Assembly (NCBI GenBank): GCA_963822485.1
Contig: CAWGHW010000037.1
Span: 1 to 64,000 of the forward strand
Direction: 5' to 3'
Length of the DNA stretch: 64,000 nucleotides
DNA from: DASUBV01 sp963822485
GTDB lineage: Bacteria; Actinomycetota; Actinomycetes; Streptosporangiales; Streptosporangiaceae
The notes beneath the pieces were generated by a model that searched no databases, was not told the origin of the DNA, and worked only from the letters and a program-made list of their open reading frames with translations. Shown here one piece after another: positions 42,578 to 50,819 of this stretch. The translations under genes and the position numbers were made by a program. The first letter of the stretch is position 1, and every line of letters begins with the position of its first letter.

Positions 42578-44261
42578 GTGAGCATTGGCGAGGCCCTCGC
42601 GCAAGCGCGAAGCCAGGCCGGCCTGACCCTGACCCAGGTCAGTCAGCGCACCCGCATCCGCGAAACGATCATCGCGGGCATCGAGGCCGACGACTACTCC
42701 TCGTGCGGCGGTGACTTCTACGCGCGGGGCCACATCCGCGCGATCGCCCGGGTGGCCGGCATCGACTCGGAGCCGCTGATCGAGGAGTACGACGCGGCCC
42801 GCCGCCCGCCGCCGGAGGAGACCGACGAGTTCTCAGCCCCGCCCGTCTCTGGCCGCCGCAGCCGCTGGGGCCTGGGCGGCGGCCGGGGCTCAGGCGGCGG
42901 CTCGGGTCTGAGCGGGGGCCAGGGCGCGGGGGGCGCGAGCGGCACCGGTGGCGCTGGCGGCGGTCACGCTGGCCATCCTGGCCAGGGCTGGCCCGGCGAG
43001 CAGAACGAGAGTGGCCACCGGTACGACGGCGGGCCGTCGGCCGGCGGCGAGCCTAACCAGGCCTATCAGCCGGAACCGGAGCCGGAGCGCTGGCCGGGCC
43101 TGGGCTGGCTGGGCCGGGGGCACCGGGAGCACCAGACCGACCAGGACGACTGGGACGAGCAACTCAGGCACCACGAGCCCGACCCGGCGGACGACCCCGA
43201 GCGGGACCAAGGCCCGGGCGGGGACTGGACCGAGGCCGACCAGGCAGACGAGCCCGAGCGGGACCGAGACGCGGGCAGGGGACTGGGCCGAGCCCGGCCA
43301 GGCTGACGAGCCCGAGCAAGGCCGAGACGCGAGCGGGGACTGGGCCGAGGCCGACCAGGCTGACGAGCCCCAGCCAGGCCGAGACGCGGGCGGCGACTGG
43401 ACCGAGGCCGACCTGGCTGACGAGGTCGGGCGCCGGACCGACTGGGGCCAGCAGGGCGAGGATGACCAGACCGACCCGGACGGCTGGCGCTACGACGAGC
43501 AGGCCGGGCACCGCGGGCCCCATCAGGCTGACGAGCCGCAGGGGCGCGGAGGGCTTGGCACCTGGCTGGGCCTGGGTGACCGGGACAGCCGGCGCCGGCG
43601 GCGCGGGCAGATACGCACCATGTGGGTGGTCCTGGCCGCGGTGATCGGCTTCGCGATCTACAGCTTCCTGTTCGCGGCGGGACACCGGGCCAGCGCCACC
43701 GGGTCGCACCGCTCGCACACCAGCGTGCAGGCCGCCGCCCGTCGTCACGCCGGTCACGGGAAGTCGGCGCCGTCGCCCGCAACCTCCTCGCCCGCCCCGA
43801 CGACCACGCCCGCGGTGCCGCTGCGGCCGGCCAGCGCGGCGGCGTTCGGGACTGGCGGCACGGGCCAGGGCGACAACCCGGGCCAGGCTGGCCTGGCCAT
43901 CGACCACAACCCGGCCACCGCCTGGAACACGGACTGGTACACCAGCGCGGACTTCGGCCACCTGTACCAGGGCACCGGGCTGCTGATCGACATGGGCCAC
44001 CCGGTCACGATCACCGGGGCCCAGATCGCGCTGGGCGGCGGGCGCGGCGCCAGCCTCGCGCTGCGGGTCGGCAACTCGCCCGCGCTGGCCGGGCTGAAGA
44101 CCACGGCCACCGCGGCCAGCGCCGGCGGCACGGTGAGCCTGAAGCCGGGCACGCCCGCCCGGGGCCGCTACGTGCTGGTCTGGCTGACCCGCCTGCCGCG
44201 CGACCCGGCCGGCACCTTCCAGGCCAGCATCTACAACGTCCAGCTCACTGGCCAGCCCTGA
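42578..44261 (+). CDS. membrane-anchored HTH protein with discoidin-like C-terminus, apparent frameshift in a repeat region
   Basis: GTG 42578 with GGAGG upstream. Residues 1-75 are a RodZ-type helix-turn-helix (ALAQARSQAGLTLTQVSQRT, DFYARGHIRAIARVAG). A long acidic Gly-rich region follows, with four repeats of about 22 residues (GGDWTEADQADEPERDRDAG type). Near 43277-43280 one extra base moves the frame; the repeats continue in the second frame as GDWAEPGQADEPEQGRDASG. Then come a membrane helix (MWVVLAAVIGFAIYSFLFAA), a Pro/Ser stretch, and a galactose-binding-like domain (DHNPATAWNTDWYTSADFGH, GTGLLIDMGHPVTITGAQIA) as in MviN-type C-termini. The cytosolic HTH and extracytoplasmic binding domain suggest a cell-envelope organiser. 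Confidence 0.75.
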
Positions 44262-44278
44262 CCCCCGGCGCAACAGCG

Positions 44279-45442
44279 TCAGGAACGAAGGGTGCGCAGG
44301 CCGGTGCGGATTTCGCTGACCAGGATCTCGGGCTGTTCCAGGGCCGCGAAGTGCCCGCCCTTGTCGGCCTCGCCGTAGTGGATCAGATTGCTGTAGGTGT
44401 CTTCGATCCAGCTTCGTGGCAGGCGCGGGATGTCCCTCGGGAAGACGGTCACCGCGACCGGAAGCGTCAGCTTCGGGCCGGCGAAAGTGCCCGATTTGTT
44501 CTCCCAGTAGATGCGGCCGGACGACGCTGCGCTGTTGGTGAGCCAGTAGAGGGATATCGCGTCGAGCATGTCGTCCCTGCTGAGGGCGTCCTCGGCGAGC
44601 CCGTGGTTGTCGGTCTTGGACTGGAACTTGTCGTAGATCCAGGCTGCCTGACCAGCGGGAGAGTCCGCCAGGGCGAATCCGACAGTCTCCGGCTTCGTGC
44701 CCTGAAGGTGGTTCGCCCCGCCGAGATCGCCGGTGTAGAGGGCGAGGGTCTCCACGGCGTAGCGCTGTTCGGGCGACAAGGTGCCGGGTATCTGCGCGGG
44801 AAAGGCGTACTGGGTGTTCAGGTGAATTCCGAGAAGCCCCTCAGGTTGCATGGCCCCGAGGGCGGTGGTGACGACCGCACCCCAATCGCCGCCCTGCGCG
44901 GCCCATCTCGTGTAGCCCAGACGCTTCATCAGCTCCACCCACGCGCTTGCGATGCGCGATACAGTCCACCCGGTCTCCGTGGGCTTCTGGGAGAACCCGA
45001 ACCCGGGGAGCGACGGGACGACGACATCGAATGAATCGGCGGCGTCTCCTCCGAACGAAACCGGATCGGTCAGCGGGCCGATCAGCTTCAGGAACTCGAC
45101 GATCGAGCCCGGCCACCCGTGCGTGAGTATCAGCGGCATCGCGCTGGGATTCTCGGACCTGACGTGGATGAAGTGGATGTCCAGCCCATCAATCTCGGTC
45201 AGGAACTGGGGGAAGCGATTGAGCCCGGACTCGAAGCGCCGCCAGTCGTAGCCGCGCTCCCAGTAGTCGACCAGAGACCTGGCGTTCTCCACGCGAACCC
45301 CTTGCGACCAGTCGCCCACCGTTTCCGGATCCGGCCATCGAGTTCTGGCCAGTCGCTGCTTCACGTCGTCGATCTCCGAATCCGAGATCGAGACGGTGAA
45401 CGGGCGGACGAGGGTCGAGGCCGGCGGCGTCGGTGCGGTCAT
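44279..45442 (-). CDS. epoxide hydrolase (EHN-type alpha/beta-hydrolase)
   Basis: 387 residues from ATG 45442 (MTAPTPPASTLV). N-terminal EHN region (FTVSISDSEIDDVKQRLART, RVENARSLVDYWERGYDWRR), oxyanion HGWPGSIVEF, nucleophile Asp in AAQGGDWGAVVTTALG, acid lid Tyr residues, and base His in EADKGGHFAALEQPE. It opens epoxides to diols in the cytosol. It is convergent with the HTH-discoidin gene (17 bp). Confidence 0.93.
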   Translation of the reverse strand: MTAPTPPASTLVRPFTVSISDSEIDDVKQRLARTRWPDPETVGDWSQGVRVENARSLVDYWERGYDWRRFESGLNRFPQFLTEIDGLDIHFIHVRSENPSAMPLILTHGWPGSIVEFLKLIGPLTDPVSFGGDAADSFDVVVPSLPGFGFSQKPTETGWTVSRIASAWVELMKRLGYTRWAAQGGDWGAVVTTALGAMQPEGLLGIHLNTQYAFPAQIPGTLSPEQRYAVETLALYTGDLGGANHLQGTKPETVGFALADSPAGQAAWIYDKFQSKTDNHGLAEDALSRDDMLDAISLYWLTNSAASSGRIYWENKSGTFAGPKLTLPVAVTVFPRDIPRLPRSWIEDTYSNLIHYGEADKGGHFAALEQPEILVSEIRTGLRTLRS

Positions 45443-45615
45443 TGCCTTCTTCTTCTCTTCTCCCGAGCTTCGAAGCACAGCGCAACTCTCCGTTGCACAC
45501 TGGTGTGGAAACTTCAGACCGATCGTCGTCCCGGAGAGGGTGAGACATCGTCACCCGAAGCGGGTGAATCACACCAATCGTGCGATTGCCCCGTCACCTG
45601 TGCAGCCTACTTCAG

Positions 45616-47370
45616 CTATTTGTCGCTGAGGATGGCGCCGATGGCGGCGATGCCAGCCTCGATCTCGCCCGGCGGGCTGGCCGCGTAGCCGAGGACCAGG
45701 CCGGGGGCGCCGGGTAGCTGGCGGTGCCAGGAGAGCGGCTGGACCTTCACGCCGCGGTCCAGCGCGGCCGTGGCCAGCTCGATGTCGGACAGGTCCGGGC
45801 TGGCGTCGAAGGTGAGCGTGAGGTGCAGGCCGGCCGCGGCGCCGTGCACGGTGGCCTGGGGCAGGTGCGCCCGGACGGCGGCGATCATCGCGTCGCGGCG
45901 GCGGACGTGGCGCTTGCGCAGCAGGCGCAGGTGGCGCTCGAGCTCGCCGGAGGCCATCAGCTCGGCCAGCACGAGCTGGGGCAGCACGGCGTTGCCGAGG
46001 TCGATCTCCCGCTTGGCCGCCACCACCGCGTCGCGGTAGCGGGCCGGGACGAGCATCCAGCCGACGCGCAGCGCGGGAGCGAGCAACTTGGAGACGCTGC
46101 CGGCGTAGCAGACCTGCTCGGGCAGCGCGGCGCGCAGCGCGGGGACGGGCGGGCGGTCGTAGCGGTGCTCGGCGTCGTAGTCGTCCTCGATGATCAGGCC
46201 GCCATCGCGGGCCCACTGCCACAGCTCGCGCCGCCGGGCGCCGCCGAGCACCACGCCGGTCGGGAACTGGTGGGCCGGGGTGAGCATGACAGCGGTCGCG
46301 CCGGCGGCGCGCAGGTCGGCGACGCGGAGCCCGTGGGCGTCGACCGGCACGGGCGGGGTGTCCATGCCCCAGCTGCGCAGCTGCTGGCGGGCGCCGAGCG
46401 AGCCGGGGTCTTCGACGGCCACGGCGGGCAGGCCGGCGGCGCGCAGGGTGATGGCCAGCAGCGCGAGGGCCTGGGCCACGCCGGCGACGGCGATGACCTC
46501 GTCGGGGCTGACCCTGATGTCGCGGTTGCGGGCCAGCCAGTTGGCGACGGCGACGCGGAAGGCGGGCGCGCCGCGCGGCTCGCCGTAGCCGAGGCTGGAC
46601 GGCGAGAGGTCGTCGAGCACGGTGCGCTCGGCGCGCAGCCAGGCGGCGCGCGGGAACGCGGCCAGGTCGGGCACGCCGGGCGACAGGTCGATGCGGCTGG
46701 GCACGGCGCGCAGGGCCTCGAACACCTCGGTGCCGGGCAGCGCGGGGAAGACGTCGGGCGGCGGCCCGGCCGCGCCGGCCAGACCAGCCCGGGCGGCCGG
46801 ACCGGGCGCAGGCGGGCTCCCCGGATCGGTGGCGCCCGGGCGGGACGGGACGCCGGCGGCCGGGCGGGCCGGACCGGCGGCGGCCGGGCGGGCGGGGTGG
46901 GTGACGGCGGGGTGGATGACGGCCGGGCCGACGGCGGCCGGGCCGGCGGGGTGGGTGACGGCCGGGTGGGTGACGGCCGGGCCGACGGCGGCCGGGCCGG
47001 CGGGGTGGGTGACGGCCGGGTTGGTGGTGGCCGGGCGGGACGGGACGCCGACTGGCGCCAGGGGCGGGAGCGCGGCGGGGGCGGCGACCACCCGCGTCCC
47101 GGCCCGGCCGTGCCCGGCCAGCTGGCCGTCCTCGATCAGCCGCTGGTAGGCCTCGGTGACCACGCCGCGGGACACGTGCAGCTCCTCGGCCAGCACCCGG
47201 GTGGCCGGGAGCCGGCTGCCCACGGGCAGCCGGCCGTCGCCGACGGCGGCCCGCAGGTGCTGGGTCAGCCAGTCGGCCAGGCCGCCGGCCGGGGCGTCGG
47301 CCCGGTCGAGCTGGAGGAAGTCGGTCCCGATTATGGACCGGTGGACTTGAGTGTCATTGGACCTGTCCAT
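45616..47370 (-). CDS. MocR/PdxR-type regulator with repeat-expanded linker
   Basis: 584 residues. GntR winged helix (LTQHLRAAVGDGRLPVGSRL, RVLAEELHVSRGVVTEAYQR) joined to a fold-type I aminotransferase-like domain (from about residue 220: VPSRIDLSPGVPDLAAFP, VMLTPAHQFPTG, LIIEDDYDAEHRYDRPP, and the PLP Lys in YAGSVSKLLAPALRVGW). The linker is about 130 residues, far longer than usual, because of tandem HPAGPAAVGPAVTHPAVT repeats. It is divergent from the EamA transporter gene (29-bp gap), the classical arrangement in which MocR proteins control the neighbouring gene with PLP or an amine as effector. Confidence 0.9.
   Translation of the reverse strand: MDRSNDTQVHRSIIGTDFLQLDRADAPAGGLADWLTQHLRAAVGDGRLPVGSRLPATRVLAEELHVSRGVVTEAYQRLIEDGQLAGHGRAGTRVVAAPAALPPLAPVGVPSRPATTNPAVTHPAGPAAVGPAVTHPAVTHPAGPAAVGPAVIHPAVTHPARPAAAGPARPAAGVPSRPGATDPGSPPAPGPAARAGLAGAAGPPPDVFPALPGTEVFEALRAVPSRIDLSPGVPDLAAFPRAAWLRAERTVLDDLSPSSLGYGEPRGAPAFRVAVANWLARNRDIRVSPDEVIAVAGVAQALALLAITLRAAGLPAVAVEDPGSLGARQQLRSWGMDTPPVPVDAHGLRVADLRAAGATAVMLTPAHQFPTGVVLGGARRRELWQWARDGGLIIEDDYDAEHRYDRPPVPALRAALPEQVCYAGSVSKLLAPALRVGWMLVPARYRDAVVAAKREIDLGNAVLPQLVLAELMASGELERHLRLLRKRHVRRRDAMIAAVRAHLPQATVHGAAAGLHLTLTFDASPDLSDIELATAALDRGVKVQPLSWHRQLPGAPGLVLGYAASPPGEIEAGIAAIGAILSDK
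46880..47040. repeat. tandem 54-bp repeats inside the MocR linker
   Basis: About three copies of a GC-only-biased unit built from GGGTGGGTGACGGCCGGG and GGCCGACGGCGGCCGGGCCG blocks. The period (54 nt, with 18-nt sub-repeats) keeps the frame and adds 18 residues per copy. Confidence 0.7.
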
Positions 47371-47381
47371 CGGACCATTAT
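47330..47381. promoter_or_regulatory. candidate MocR binding sites
   Basis: ATTATGGACC (47330-47339) and GGACCATTAT (47372-47381) are imperfect inverted copies around the MocR start codon, with a further TTGGACC at 47357. The divergent promoters must lie here, so these repeats are the likely operator; the assignment is tentative. Confidence 0.35.
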
Positions 47382-47399
47382 CACGGCAGAGTCGGCCGG

Positions 47400-48371
47400 G
47401 TGACGAACACTCCCGGGCCCGGACGGGCCCAGTCGCGCAGCATCGGCGCCGGGGCCGCGGGCATGATCCTGGTCGGCGGGCTGGTCGGGGTCTCCCGGAC
47501 CCTGACCGCGGCGCCGCTGTTCACCGCGCAGGCCATCCGCTACGCGGTGGCCGCGGTCATCCTGCTGGCGCTGGCCCGCGGCCTGGGCGTGCCGATCCGC
47601 CGGCCCCGCGGCCGGGAGTGGCTGTGGCTGGTCAGCCTGGCCGCCACCGGCCTGGTGCTGTTCAACGTGGCCATCGTGCGGGGCGACGCGCACGCCCAGC
47701 CGGCCATGATCGCGGTCGCGGTGGCCTGCGTGCCGGTGCTGCTGGGCCTGGTCGGGCCGCTGCTCGATCCGCAACGCCGCGCGCCGCGACGGCGGGTGGT
47801 GCTGGCCGCGTTCGTGGTGACGGCGGGCGCGGTGCTGGTGGAAGGCGCGGGCCGGGCCGACGCGGCCGGGGTGGCCTGGGCGGCGGTGGCGCTGGGCTGC
47901 GAGGCCGGGTTCACCCTGCTGGCCGTGCCGGTCCTGGAGCGGCACGGGGCCTGGGGCGTCTCGGTGCACTCGGTGTGGATCGGCGCGCTGATGCTCGGCG
48001 TGCTCGGCGGGGTGGCCGAGGGCCCGGCCGCGGCGGCCCGGCTGACCGGCCCCGACCTCCTCGCGGTGGCGTACCTGGTGCTGGTCACCGTGGCGGCGTT
48101 CGTGCTCTGGTACTCGGCGGTGTCCGCGCTGGGCCCGGGCCGGGTGGGGCTGCTGACCGGCATCGCGCCGGTCTCGGCCGCGCTGGCCGGGGTGGCCACG
48201 GGCAGCCGCGCCCCGACCGCGCTGATGTGGGCAGGCATCGCGGTGGTGATGGCGGGCCTGGCCGCCGGCCTGCGCGAACCGCCTCAGCCGGGTCCTGTTG
48301 CCGACGGCGAGGACCGCATAGGGTCGGTCCCCGCCTGCGAGGCGGCGGCCGGTAGTGGGAGGCTCGTCTGA
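47400..48371 (+). CDS. EamA/DMT-family transporter
   Basis: 323 residues from GTG 47400. Ten membrane helices in two EamA halves (MILVGGLVGVSRTLTAAPLF, AIRYAVAAVILLALARGLG, ... LLTGIAPVSAALAGVATGS, WAGIAVVMAGLAAGL). It is a drug/metabolite-type exporter, probably of an amino acid or amine given the MocR neighbour. The stop TGA (48369-48371) shares its A with the next ATG, so the two genes are translationally coupled. Confidence 0.88.
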   Translation: MTNTPGPGRAQSRSIGAGAAGMILVGGLVGVSRTLTAAPLFTAQAIRYAVAAVILLALARGLGVPIRRPRGREWLWLVSLAATGLVLFNVAIVRGDAHAQPAMIAVAVACVPVLLGLVGPLLDPQRRAPRRRVVLAAFVVTAGAVLVEGAGRADAAGVAWAAVALGCEAGFTLLAVPVLERHGAWGVSVHSVWIGALMLGVLGGVAEGPAAAARLTGPDLLAVAYLVLVTVAAFVLWYSAVSALGPGRVGLLTGIAPVSAALAGVATGSRAPTALMWAGIAVVMAGLAAGLREPPQPGPVADGEDRIGSVPACEAAAGSGRLV

Positions 48372-49939
48372 TGGAGAACCGTCTGTTCGGGCCGATGGTT
48401 TTCGGCCATCACGCGAAGATCTGGACCGACTTCCCGGAGCTGGCCGCCGGGGTGGTGCTGGCCGCGGGGATCACCGCCGATGCCGACGTGACCGAGCGGG
48501 TGGCACGGCTGTGGGCCAGGGCCGACGCGCGGCTGGCGGGCGGGCCGGAGACGGAGCTGCCGGAGATCCAGGCCTGGCGGCGGGCGTTCGCGCGGATGGG
48601 GCTGAAGCCGACGCAGTACCGGTGCGCGTCGGAGTCGCTGCTGCGGCGGTACAAGAAGGAGCGCTCGCTGCCGTCCATCCACCCGCTGGTGGACCTGTGC
48701 AACGCCCTGTCGATGGCCTACGCCATCCCGGTCGCGGTGCTGGACGCGGACCGGGTCGACTGGCCGCTGGAGGTCCGGTACGCCGACGGCGCCGAGCGCT
48801 ACCAGGCGTTCTCCGGCGAGACGGAGCAGCCGCGGCCGGGCGAGGTGGTGTTCGCCGACGCGGGCGGGAACGCCCACGCGCGGCGCTGGACCAACCGGCA
48901 GAGCGCCGGGTCGGCGGTCCGGCCGGGCACCTCGACGGTGCTGATCGTGGCCGAGGCGATGCACGAGTCGGCGGCGGCCGACGTCGGCGCGCTCATCGAG
49001 GAGCTCTCGGCCGAGCTGGCCGCCACCTGGCCGGTCAGTCCGCGCACCGCAAGGCTGAGCCCGGACCGCCCGCGGTTCGAGGCCACGCCGGCCGGCGAGC
49101 CGGCCGACGCGGCGCCGGGCGGGTACACCTTCGGCGACACCGACGTGGCCGCGCGGCGGCTGCGGGTGCTCAGCGAGGTGTTCGGGCCGCCGTCGCGGGC
49201 GCTGCTGGCCGAGGTGGCGGAACTGGCCGGGGTGGCGGGGGTGGCGGGCCTGCCGCCGGCGCTGGCCTACGACCTGGGCTGCGGGCCGGGCTACACCACG
49301 GCGCTGGTGTCCGAGGTCACCGGGGCCGGGCGGACGGTCGGCCTGGACGGGTCGGCCACGCACATCGAGCGGGCCAGGGCCGGGGCGTCGGGGCCGGTGG
49401 AGTTCGGCCGGTGGGACGTGCGCGAGCTGCCGTTCCCGGCCGGGCCCGCGGACCTGATCTACTGCCGCCTGCTGCTGGCCCACCTGCCCGACCCGGCCGC
49501 GACCGCCGCGTCCTGGGCCACGCAGCTCACCGACGGCGGGCTGCTGGTGCTGGACGAGATCGAGTGGATCGAGGCCAGCGACCCGGTGCTGCGGGCCCAC
49601 CTGCGGCTGGCCGACGCGATGGTGGCCACCACCGGCGCGCGGATGTGCGCGGGCCCGCTGCTGGGCGGGCTGGCCGGCGCGGCCGGGCTGCACGGCGCGG
49701 CCGGGCTGCGCCCGCGGCTGGCGCGGGTGACCGAGCTGCCGGTGCCGACGGCGCGGGCGGCGACCATGTTCGCGATGAACCTGACCGCCTGGGGCGACCA
49801 GCCGGTGACCCTGGGCCTGTGCGAGGCAGCCGAGCTAGCCGAGCTCAGGGCCGGGATGGCGCGGCTGCTCGACTCGCCCGCCGAGGGCCAGATCACCTGG
49901 GGCCTGCACCAGGCGGCCTACGCCGCTGGCGCCGGCTGA
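48371..49939 (+). CDS. B3/4 domain fused to a SAM-dependent methyltransferase
   Basis: 522 residues in one uninterrupted frame. Residues 1-235 are a B3/B4-type domain, as in the beta subunit of phenylalanyl-tRNA synthetase and stand-alone relatives (AWRRAFARMGLKPTQYRCAS, LLRRYKKERSLPSIHPLVDL, NALSMAYAIPVAVLDAD, VFADAGGNAHARRWTNRQS). Residues about 265-520 are a class I methyltransferase (ALAYDLGCGPGYTTALVSEV, VGLDGSATHIERARAG, DLIYCRLLLAHLPDP, GLLVLDEIEWIEASDP). Stand-alone B3/4 proteins may edit or bind aminoacyl-tRNA; joining one to a methyltransferase is unusual. Coupled to the EamA gene and under the MocR regulator, so perhaps concerned with an unusual amino acid. Confidence 0.82.
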   Translation: MENRLFGPMVFGHHAKIWTDFPELAAGVVLAAGITADADVTERVARLWARADARLAGGPETELPEIQAWRRAFARMGLKPTQYRCASESLLRRYKKERSLPSIHPLVDLCNALSMAYAIPVAVLDADRVDWPLEVRYADGAERYQAFSGETEQPRPGEVVFADAGGNAHARRWTNRQSAGSAVRPGTSTVLIVAEAMHESAAADVGALIEELSAELAATWPVSPRTARLSPDRPRFEATPAGEPADAAPGGYTFGDTDVAARRLRVLSEVFGPPSRALLAEVAELAGVAGVAGLPPALAYDLGCGPGYTTALVSEVTGAGRTVGLDGSATHIERARAGASGPVEFGRWDVRELPFPAGPADLIYCRLLLAHLPDPAATAASWATQLTDGGLLVLDEIEWIEASDPVLRAHLRLADAMVATTGARMCAGPLLGGLAGAAGLHGAAGLRPRLARVTELPVPTARAATMFAMNLTAWGDQPVTLGLCEAAELAELRAGMARLLDSPAEGQITWGLHQAAYAAGAG

Positions 49940-49987
49940 CCATCATCGTGGGGGATCTGGGTCACCGGTGGCCCCTCATCCCCCACG
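49938..49987. repeat. palindrome between convergent genes, copy 3 of the headed family
   Basis: Head GACCATCATC (49938-49947, overlapping the fusion gene's stop), then CGTGGGGGAT (49948-49957) pairing with ATCCCCCACG (49978-49987), with an inner GGGTCACC/GGTGGCCC pair. It shares the head and stem core of the unit at 36142-36187 and can act as a bidirectional terminator. Confidence 0.65.
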
Positions 49988-49988
49988 C

Positions 49989-50360
49989 TCATGGAGCGCT
50001 GGTGCTGAGGATGGCGGACAGGGCGTCGAGGGCGGCGGGGACCAGGCGGTAGAAGGCCCAGACGCCGCGCTTGTCGCGGGTGAAGATGCCCGCGTCGACC
50101 AGGATCTTGAGGTGGTGCGAGACCGTCGGCTGGGTCAGGCCGAGCGGCTCGGTCAGGTCGCAGACGCAGGCCTCGGCGCCCTCGTGGGCGGCGACCATGG
50201 ACACCAGCCGCAGCCGGGTGGGGTCGGCCAGGGCCTTGAGCAGCCGGGCCAGGTCGACGGCCTGGCTGGCGCTGATCGGCTCGCGCAGCAGCGGCAGGCA
50301 GCACGCGCTGGCCAGCTTGGGCTCGGGCCGTCCGGTGAGGGTCACGCCTGAGGTGCTCAC
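49989..50360 (-). CDS. arsenic-type ArsR metalloregulator
   Basis: 123 residues from GTG 50360 (VSTSGVTLTGRP). The recognition region contains EACVCDLTEPL, the classical ELCVCDL arsenite site in ArsR, then GLTQPTVSHHLKILVDAGIF and a wing RDKRGVWAFYRLVP. A second Cys pair (ACC) lies near the N-terminus. It should release DNA on binding As(III) or Sb(III). It is divergent from a small CC-motif gene, with an inverted repeat in the gap. Confidence 0.88.
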   Translation of the reverse strand: MSTSGVTLTGRPEPKLASACCLPLLREPISASQAVDLARLLKALADPTRLRLVSMVAAHEGAEACVCDLTEPLGLTQPTVSHHLKILVDAGIFTRDKRGVWAFYRLVPAALDALSAILSTSAP

Positions 50361-50413
50361 CCGCCCATTATGCGGCAAGGCATTGACATGCGTCTATGCG
50401 TAGGGCAGCCTAC

Positions 50414-50435
50414 GGCATAGACAGTCATCTATGCC
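50414..50435. promoter_or_regulatory. ArsR operator
   Basis: GGCATAGA (50414-50421) and TCTATGCC (50428-50435) form a perfect inverted repeat with a 6-bp spacer; a related half-site CGTCTATGCG lies at 50392-50401 beside a TTGACA (50383-50388). It is placed to control both divergent genes. Confidence 0.65.
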
Positions 50436-50465
50436 TCGTCGTTAGCGGGATGAGTGGTGATCAGC

Positions 50466-50819
50466 ATGACCAGCGAGACCAGCCCCGAGGAGACCTGGGC
50501 GCCGGACGCGTGCACGCTGCCGCTGGCCGACCGGGCCGGGCGGGCGGCCGAGTTCGCGGGGCTGTTCGCGAGCACGGTGCGCGGCGCGGCGCGGACCGGG
50601 CCGACGCGGCTGCACCTGGACCTGGAGCCCAGCCCGGAGGCGGCGGCCAGGGCGGCCGGGCTGGCGGCGGCGGAGACCGGGTGCTGCTCGTTCTTCACGT
50701 TCACGCTGACGGCGGCGGCCGGGACGCTGAGCCTGGACGTGACGGTGCCGGACAGCCAGGTCCCGGTGCTCGACGCGCTCGCCGACCGGGCCCTGGCTGC
50801 CGTCACGCGACCGGCCTAG
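50466..50819 (+). CDS. small CC-motif protein divergent from ArsR
   Basis: 117 residues from ATG 50466 (MTSETSPEETWAPDA); GTG 50454 is also in frame. TLPLADRAGRAAEFAGLFAS, then RLHLDLEPSPEAAARAAGLA, AAETGCCSFFTFTLTAA and LSLDVTVPDSQVPVLDALAD. The vicinal Cys pair followed by Phe-rich beta strands could bind a thiophilic metal. No known family name comes to mind. The shared operator with an arsenic-type ArsR suggests that it is made in response to arsenite or a similar ion. Its stop overlaps the convergent sedolisin stop. Confidence 0.65.
   Translation: MTSETSPEETWAPDACTLPLADRAGRAAEFAGLFASTVRGAARTGPTRLHLDLEPSPEAAARAAGLAAAETGCCSFFTFTLTAAAGTLSLDVTVPDSQVPVLDALADRALAAVTRPA

Noticed and set aside
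42334..42585. A - strand frame ending LLGIDDLCVHVAFEPYWQVA
   Set aside because: Looks protein-like for about 25 residues only, with no start signal or family; left as intergenic.
46880..47040. Possible CRISPR-like array
   Set aside because: The repeats are contiguous without unique spacers and lie in frame inside the MocR gene.
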